Part shown: one piece after another, positions 58,411 through 62,965 of the stretch
Layout: the number at the start of each line of letters is the position of its first letter
Position numbering within the stretch: position 1 is the stretch's first letter
NCBI GenBank assembly: GCA_030527885.1
Contig: JAUMZY010000009.1
Coordinates: 1 to 62,965 of the forward strand
Length of the DNA: 62,965 bases
Direction: 5' to 3'
From: Corynebacterium sp.
GTDB taxonomy: Bacteria; Actinomycetota; Actinomycetes; Mycobacteriales; Mycobacteriaceae
Made by a program: the position numbers and the translations under genes
Notes under the pieces: model-generated
Database searches by the model: none
Seen by the model: only the letters and a program-made list of their open reading frames with translations
What the model was told of the DNA's origin: nothing

Positions 58411-59493
58411 TTATTCTCCGATGATGTGCTGGTAGGCTGCTTCTAGTTCGGCCTTGTCGCCGTCTTCGATGCGGGTACACTCCCCCACTTTAGTCAAGGC
58501 CACAAACCGGATTTTACCGGCGCGGTTTTTCTTATCCCGAGTCATGCCGAGATACAAGTTTTCGAATTCACCAGCCTTATAGCTGGTCGGCAGCCCAATG
58601 CTCGCAAGAATATCCGCATGCCGCGCCACCAAATCAGCGTCAATCAAACCGCGGGCATGACTCAAGTGCGCGATGAACATCATGCCCACCGCCACAGCAT
58701 TACCATGCCGCCATTCGAATTGTTCATTGAGCTCCACGGCATGCCCAAACGTGTGCCCATAGTTGAGGATTTCGCGCAGGTCGGCTTCCTTCAGGTCTTC
58801 CCCCACCACAGCGGCTTTGACCGCCACGGAACGCTGAACGAGCTCCGGCAAATACCCATCAACACGCAGGCAGGCGGCGGGGTCGTCTTCGTAGCGGTCC
58901 AAAATGATGGGATCAGCAATGAACCCAGTCTTGATGATCTCTGCCGAACCAGCAATCAGCTCATCTTGGGGCAAGGTCGCCAGCACGTCCAGGTCAATGA
59001 AAACGGCGGCGGGTTCGTGGAACGCACCCACAAGATTCTTACCAGCAGCAGTATTAATGCCAGTCTTGCCGCCCACGGCGGCATCCACCATGGCCAGCAA
59101 CGTGGTGGGCACCTGAATGACCTTCACGCCCCGCATCCAACACGCAGCAACAAAACCAGCCAGGTCCGTGACCGCGCCGCCGCCCACACCAATGACAAGA
59201 TCCCGCCGTCCAAACGCTAGTTCACCAAGCTTGTCCCAACACTGTTGGGCCACAACCAGGGTTTTTCCGGTTTCCGCATCAGGAACTTCAATGACAACGG
59301 GGGCGATGCCGTGGGCTTCTGCCTTAGCCGCCAACGCAGCAGCGTAGTCCGCCACGGCGGGTTGGGTGATGATGGCAACCTGAGCCGGTTGCAGCTCTGC
59401 GGTGAAGGTGGTGATGGTGTCGGCGAGATCGTGGCCGATGGTGATGCTGTAGGGGGCGGCACCCGTCACATCGACGGTAGCGGTAGTGCTCAA
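58411..59493 (-). CDS. aroB: 3-dehydroquinate synthase
   Basis: A 360-residue NAD- and zinc-dependent enzyme, second step of the shikimate pathway. [40 protein letters not shown] and the metal-ligand segment [10 protein letters not shown] are intact. The TTG at 59493 was chosen: AAGGA lies seven bases upstream, just after the aroK stop, and [19 protein letters not shown] matches the family. A frame open to 59709 is antisense-free read-through of aroK. Confidence 0.95.
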   Translation of the reverse strand: MSTTATVDVTGAAPYSITIGHDLADTITTFTAELQPAQVAIITQPAVADYAAALAAKAEAHGIAPVVIEVPDAETGKTLVVAQQCWDKLGELAFGRRDLVIGVGGGAVTDLAGFVAACWMRGVKVIQVPTTLLAMVDAAVGGKTGINTAAGKNLVGAFHEPAAVFIDLDVLATLPQDELIAGSAEIIKTGFIADPIILDRYEDDPAACLRVDGYLPELVQRSVAVKAAVVGEDLKEADLREILNYGHTFGHAVELNEQFEWRHGNAVAVGMMFIAHLSHARGLIDADLVARHADILASIGLPTSYKAGEFENLYLGMTRDKKNRAGKIRFVALTKVGECTRIEDGDKAELEAAYQHIIGE

Positions 59494-59503
59494 TTCTTTG
59501 TCC

Positions 59504-60028
59504 TTACATGAGGGTTTCCAGATACGCCAGTATATCGGCCACGAGTTGCTGCGGGGTGCGTTTATCCGTCGATACGTAAAAATCTGATACCTGCGAGTAA
59601 AACGGCTCGCGGGCCGCCAGCAGCTGGGTGAAATGCGCCAACGGGTCATCCGCGGCCAGCACCGGCCGCGGATCGTCATCCTGGGTGCGTCGCACGCCTT
59701 CCTCCGCACTCACATCAACCCACACCACGGGGTGGTTTTCGAGTAATTCGCGGGTGGATTCGGTGAGCACCGCCCCGCCGCCGAGGCTGATCACGCCGCA
59801 GTGTTCCAGCGCCAACGCCACCTGTTTTGCTTCCAGTCTGCGAAATTCTGGTTCGCCGAGTTCGCTGAAGACTGCACCGCAGGTTTTGCCGGTGACTTCT
59901 TCGATCATTTTGTCGGTATCAATGAGTACCGTGTTTAAGGTGTGCGCTAACCGGCGCCCAATGGTTGATTTTCCAGCGCCGGGTGGGCCGACTAACACAA
60001 CATGTGGTTTTAACACACTTTGTTGCAC
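59504..60028 (-). CDS. aroK: Shikimate kinase
   Basis: A 174-residue P-loop kinase that makes shikimate 3-phosphate. Walker [10 protein letters not shown] spans residues 14-22. [14 protein letters not shown] (Asp of DxD), GEPEFRRLE and SLGGGAVLT bind shikimate, and DDDPRPVLA is the lid. GTG start at 60028, two bases after the aroC stop; the ribosome-binding site GGAG lies in the end of aroC. Confidence 0.96.
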   Translation of the reverse strand: MQQSVLKPHVVLVGPPGAGKSTIGRRLAHTLNTVLIDTDKMIEEVTGKTCGAVFSELGEPEFRRLEAKQVALALEHCGVISLGGGAVLTESTRELLENHPVVWVDVSAEEGVRRTQDDDPRPVLAADDPLAHFTQLLAAREPFYSQVSDFYVSTDKRTPQQLVADILAYLETLM

Positions 60029-60030
60029 TT

Positions 60031-61248
60031 TTAACTCCGCTCATTTTCAAACTGCAAACGTTGCTCCACTTGTGCCAGGTAGGTGGCGATATTGCGCTTG
60101 GTTTCGGCGAGTGAGTCGCCCCCAAATTTCTGCAATACTGCGCGTGCTACCACCAGTGCGATCATGGCTTCTGCCACAACTCCGGCGGCTGGTACCGCAC
60201 ACACGTCCGAACGCTGGTGGATCCCTGTGGCGGGTTTTCCCGTCGCCATGTCCACGGATTTCAGTGCCCGAGGCACGGTGGAAATGGGTTTCATGGCGGC
60301 GCGCACGCGCAGGGTTTCGCCGTTCGTCATGCCGCCTTCCAGGCCGCCGGCGCGGTTTGAGGTGCGCACGATGGTGGTTCCTTCGCGCACCATTTCGTCG
60401 TGGGCTTCTGAGCCGCGGCGGCGGGCTTCGGCGAAGCCGTCACCAATTTCAACACCTTTGATGGCTTGGATGCTCATCAATGCCGCAGCTAGTTGCCCAT
60501 CAAGGCGGTCTTCACCACTGATGTGGGAGCCAAGGCCGATGGGGAGGCCACGCACGATCACTTCCACGATGCCGCCCAACGTATCGCCTTGTTTCTTGGC
60601 GGCTTCGATTTCGGCAATCATAGATTCCTCGGCCGCTTTGTCCGCAGCGCGTACAGGGGAAGCATCAATGGCTTCGATGTCGGCGAAGGTGGGTTCGGGG
60701 CCGGCGTAGGCTTCGGAGCGACCGATCGAAATAACATGTGAAAACACTTCCACGCCGAGGGTTTCGCGGAGGAAATTGCGGGCCACGGTGGCGGCGGCAA
60801 CGCGGGCGGCAGTTTCCCTAGCGGATGCTCGTTCCAGGATTGGGCGGGCTTCGTCGAAATCGTATTTCAGCATGCCGGAGAAGTCCGCATGCCCAGGCCT
60901 AGGCCGGGTGAGTTTGGCGCCGCGGCCGGATTCCATGGCGGCGGCGACTTCCGGGTCTTCGAGGTCGATGGGGTCGGCGGACATGATGGTGGTCCATTTG
61001 GGCCATTCGCTGTTGCCGATCATGATGGCGATGGGGCTGCCGAGGGTTTTGCCGTGGCGGATGCCACCTAAGAGCGTGACCTCATCGGCTTCGAATTTCA
61101 TGCGTGCCCCACGCCCGTAGCCGAGTCGCCGGCGGGCGAGTTGGTAGGAAATGTCCTTGATTGTTACTGGGACCCCACTGGGCATGTGTTCGACCATGGC
61201 GATGAGTGCCTGTCCGTGGGATTCTCCTGAAGTTAACCAACGCAGCAT
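60031..61248 (-). CDS. aroC: Chorismate synthase
   Basis: A 405-residue FMN-dependent enzyme that forms chorismate from [24 protein letters not shown] is the N-terminal signature, [36 protein letters not shown] the second, and [15 protein letters not shown] the third. Length is normal. It lies 39 bases after the A24 peptidase gene. EPSP synthase (aroA) is not in this window. Confidence 0.98.
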   Translation of the reverse strand: MLRWLTSGESHGQALIAMVEHMPSGVPVTIKDISYQLARRRLGYGRGARMKFEADEVTLLGGIRHGKTLGSPIAIMIGNSEWPKWTTIMSADPIDLEDPEVAAAMESGRGAKLTRPRPGHADFSGMLKYDFDEARPILERASARETAARVAAATVARNFLRETLGVEVFSHVISIGRSEAYAGPEPTFADIEAIDASPVRAADKAAEESMIAEIEAAKKQGDTLGGIVEVIVRGLPIGLGSHISGEDRLDGQLAAALMSIQAIKGVEIGDGFAEARRRGSEAHDEMVREGTTIVRTSNRAGGLEGGMTNGETLRVRAAMKPISTVPRALKSVDMATGKPATGIHQRSDVCAVPAAGVVAEAMIALVVARAVLQKFGGDSLAETKRNIATYLAQVEQRLQFENERS

Positions 61249-61287
61249 GAACGCAATTATGACACGTAATAGGTAAAGTTCTTGCTT

Positions 61288-61731
61288 TTACCCCCTATCG
61301 AAGTGGATAAAAGTACTCGACGCTGGGAAACACAGCAGTATTACTACTGTGCTGAGGATCATGGCGGGCCCATGCGGAATCTTCTTCTGCCGCAGAATTA
61401 CTGCCCCCATGATGCTTAACATTTGCGCCAAAAGGATGGCGGCGAAAACGGGCCACACTCCGGCCGCCCCAATCACGATCCCCAGGGTTGGCGCCAGTTT
61501 GATATCGCCGCCGCCGATGCCGCCCACCACGTGCGCAATCAGGAGGTACAGCAAAAACCACACGACGCCCCCAAGAAGCGCACTGAGGTGGAACCGGCCG
61601 GCCAGCATGATCACGCAGCACAGCGCCGGCATGGTGAGGTTATCTGGCAGCCGGCGGTATTTTATGTCCCACCAGCACAGTGCTATTGCCCAGAATGCAC
61701 CAATGGCAAGCGCCCCGATGCTTGACCACAT
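61288..61731 (-). CDS. Small A24 family (type IV prepilin-like) peptidase
   Basis: A 147-residue membrane protein with about four hydrophobic segments. It has the two catalytic aspartates of A24 aspartic peptidases: Asp22 in CWWDIKYRRLPDNLTMP and Asp76 in GGIGGGDIKLAPTLG. The N-terminal methylase domain of PilD-like enzymes is absent, as in TadV/CpaA-type and corynebacterial forms. No pilin or tad genes lie nearby. It sits four bases after aroE, so it is made with the shikimate enzymes; C. glutamicum has a similar gene at this place as I recall. Confidence 0.88.
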   Translation of the reverse strand: MWSSIGALAIGAFWAIALCWWDIKYRRLPDNLTMPALCCVIMLAGRFHLSALLGGVVWFLLYLLIAHVVGGIGGGDIKLAPTLGIVIGAAGVWPVFAAILLAQMLSIMGAVILRQKKIPHGPAMILSTVVILLCFPASSTFIHFDRG

Positions 61732-61735
61732 GGGG

Positions 61736-62560
61736 TTACCTTCCGGACAATTCGGCGGTTAATGCCGCCCACATTTCAGCTTTCGGGGCTGGCTGGCCGG
61801 TGAATTGTTCAAACTGGCCGTAGGCTTGGTGCGCCAACATGACATGCCCGCCCACCGCCGGCACCCCGGCCCGCGCCGCTTGTGCTACCAGCGGGGTGGG
61901 CCAGGGCTCATAAATCACATCCAGCAGCGGCATGGTTGCTAGCTTTTCGACGTGCCCAGCCACCGCAGTTGACGGCACTGTTGATATCAATACGGCAGCT
62001 GGGGATATATTGTCATCCAGGTGGGCGAAATCAACGTGTATCCCCAAGGCAGTAATGAGATCCGCTAGTTCTTTACTGCGGTCGCTGCGGTTAATGATGG
62101 TCACGTGGGATATCCCCAGGTGCGCTAAGGCCCAGAGGGTGGGGCGGGCGGTGCCGCCGGCGCCAATGATGATGGCCCAATCCGATTTATCGAATAAGGG
62201 TTTGGTGGGGGCTTCGAAAAGCGTGCGCAGTGCCCCAATGACACCGTCGCAATCGGTGTTGTCTGCCCACCACCCGGAATCAGTGCGCACCAAAGTGTTG
62301 GCGGAGCCAATGAGTCGGGCCCGGTTGGTGGCCTCATCGGCAAAAGTCAAGGCGGCAAACTTGCCGGGCATGGTGACGGAAAAACCCCGAAATGATGCGT
62401 CTGCCCCACCAACCACCGTGGGCAATTGGTGTTCGTCGCATTCAATTCGGGTGTAATGCCAATGAGATAAACCCACCGCTTCGTATCCCGCGTTATGGAG
62501 TACGGGGGATAACGAATGCGCGATGGGTTTACCTAAAACTGCTACCTGTTGGTGTAACAC
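61736..62560 (-). CDS. aroE: Shikimate dehydrogenase
   Basis: A 274-residue NADP-dependent enzyme, fourth step of the shikimate pathway. VLGKPIAHSLSPVLHNAGY binds shikimate, VTMPGK carries the catalytic lysine, NTDCDGVIGAL the catalytic aspartate, and GAGGTARPTLWAL is the nucleotide loop. After it NRS is followed by Asp and Arg, fitting NADP. GTG start at 62560 with AAGGA five bases upstream. First gene of the visible aroE-A24-aroC-aroK-aroB-aroQ run. Confidence 0.96.
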   Translation of the reverse strand: MLHQQVAVLGKPIAHSLSPVLHNAGYEAVGLSHWHYTRIECDEHQLPTVVGGADASFRGFSVTMPGKFAALTFADEATNRARLIGSANTLVRTDSGWWADNTDCDGVIGALRTLFEAPTKPLFDKSDWAIIIGAGGTARPTLWALAHLGISHVTIINRSDRSKELADLITALGIHVDFAHLDDNISPAAVLISTVPSTAVAGHVEKLATMPLLDVIYEPWPTPLVAQAARAGVPAVGGHVMLAHQAYGQFEQFTGQPAPKAEMWAALTAELSGR

Positions 62561-62622
62561 TAGAGTCCTTGGAAAATTCTGGTTTCGGAAGTTTCACTGA
62601 ACTTTAGCGTACATGGATCAGG

Positions 62623-62965
62623 CTAGCTGCTGCGGGATGACAGCAGGGAAGAACCGCCCGCACCAGAGCCCGAACCAGACTGGGAGCCTGAACCGGATTG
62701 GGAACCGCCACCGGAGAAGAAGCTGGTGATCAACTTGAACACTGCGCCCAACCCGACTACGGAGGACAGCACGCCCAGCAGACCGGAGGAGGAGCCCTGA
62801 GAATTGCCGCCGCCGGAAGAACCGCCGCCGCTCAAGGAACCACCGTTGGAAGAACCATCGGAGGAGCCACCAGAGGAACCGCCGTTAGACGAACCACCGG
62901 AGGAGCCGCCATCATTGGAGCCACCACCTGGGGTACCAGGAGTTGAGGTAGCCGGAGTGGAAGGC
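62623..62965 (-). CDS. C-terminal part of a Ser/Gly-rich protein, unknown function (partial)
   Basis: An open frame of 113 codons enters from the right edge and stops at 62623. The visible part starts Pro/Thr-rich (PSTPATSTPGTPGGG), continues as repeats of the type GGSSGGSSN/D, then has one hydrophobic segment (GLLGVLSSVVGLGAVFKLITSFF) and ends in another Ser/Gly tail (GSGSQSGSGSGAGG). The look is that of a surface or secreted protein with a flexible stalk, or of a long C-terminal extension. An internal TTG at 62835 is not a credible start, because the frame is open and repeat-coding upstream. It is not recognised; MltG, which I would expect before aroE, does not normally end like this. Confidence 0.65.
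   Translation of the reverse strand, partial: PSTPATSTPGTPGGGSNDGGSSGGSSNGGSSGGSSDGSSNGGSLSGGGSSGGGNSQGSSSGLLGVLSSVVGLGAVFKLITSFFSGGGSQSGSGSQSGSGSGAGGSSLLSSRSS

Noticed and set aside
62700-62940. Repeated short units near the right edge considered as a CRISPR array or tandem DNA repeat
   Set aside because: The units are codon-level GGSS repeats of irregular length inside an open frame, without spacers of constant size.

Overview
This window is a piece of a Corynebacterium chromosome (order Mycobacteriales, mycolic-acid-containing actinobacteria). The evidence is gene content and order: sufR-sufBDCSUT beside an MptB-type lipomannan mannosyltransferase, then ABC transporter, ctaA, ctaB, tkt-tal-zwf-opcA-pgl, secG, ppc, tpiA-pgk-gap, whiA-yvcK-rapZ-uvrC, rpe, rsmB-fmt-def-priA-metK-coaBC-rpoZ-gmk-mihF, the pyr/car operon, nusB-efp-pepQ and the aro cluster. 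As far as I recall this order is also that of C. glutamicum. Frequent GTG/TTG starts, moderately high G+C and start codons lying 7-8 bases behind TANNNT boxes (leaderless mRNA) fit. The species cannot be named from the sequence.

Layout. 1-730: a broken LtrA-like gene that runs off the left edge. 776-1411: a DJ-1/PfpI protein. 1394-7568 (minus): the SUF iron-sulfur cluster operon headed by its regulator gene sufR. 7725-14223: cell-envelope and haem genes (mptB, ABC ATPase/permease, ctaA, an AzlCD amino-acid exporter, ctaB). 14468-21043 (plus): pentose phosphate pathway genes. From 21.2 kb on almost everything is on the minus strand: secG, ppc, lower glycolysis, the whiA cluster, uvrC, ribE/rpe, translation and cofactor genes, and de novo pyrimidine synthesis. 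A fused SRPBCC-epimerase gene (plus) meets a secreted protein gene of unknown function at 54.6 kb. Then come nusB/efp/pepQ, the shikimate genes with a small A24 peptidase gene, and the end of a Ser/Gly-rich protein that continues past the right edge.

Regulation that can be read directly: a palindrome in the suf promoter region; a perfect TGTGA-N6-TCACA (GlxR-type) site in the long region upstream of gap; a perfect TAGAC-N6-GTCTA (McbR-type) operator inside the metK promoter; an RNA hairpin covering the pyrR ribosome-binding site and carrying a PyrR-like loop; and several intrinsic terminators.

No CRISPR array, prophage, toxin-antitoxin pair, intact insertion sequence, tRNA or rRNA gene was seen. 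The window is mostly conserved housekeeping DNA. The most unexpected signal is not a gene: the 11-mer GCTTKTCGACG occurs exactly 16 times in 63 kb, against an expectation well below one. Other points of interest are an orphan riboflavin synthase gene, a RapZ whose Walker A lysine is leucine, and two proteins of unknown function.
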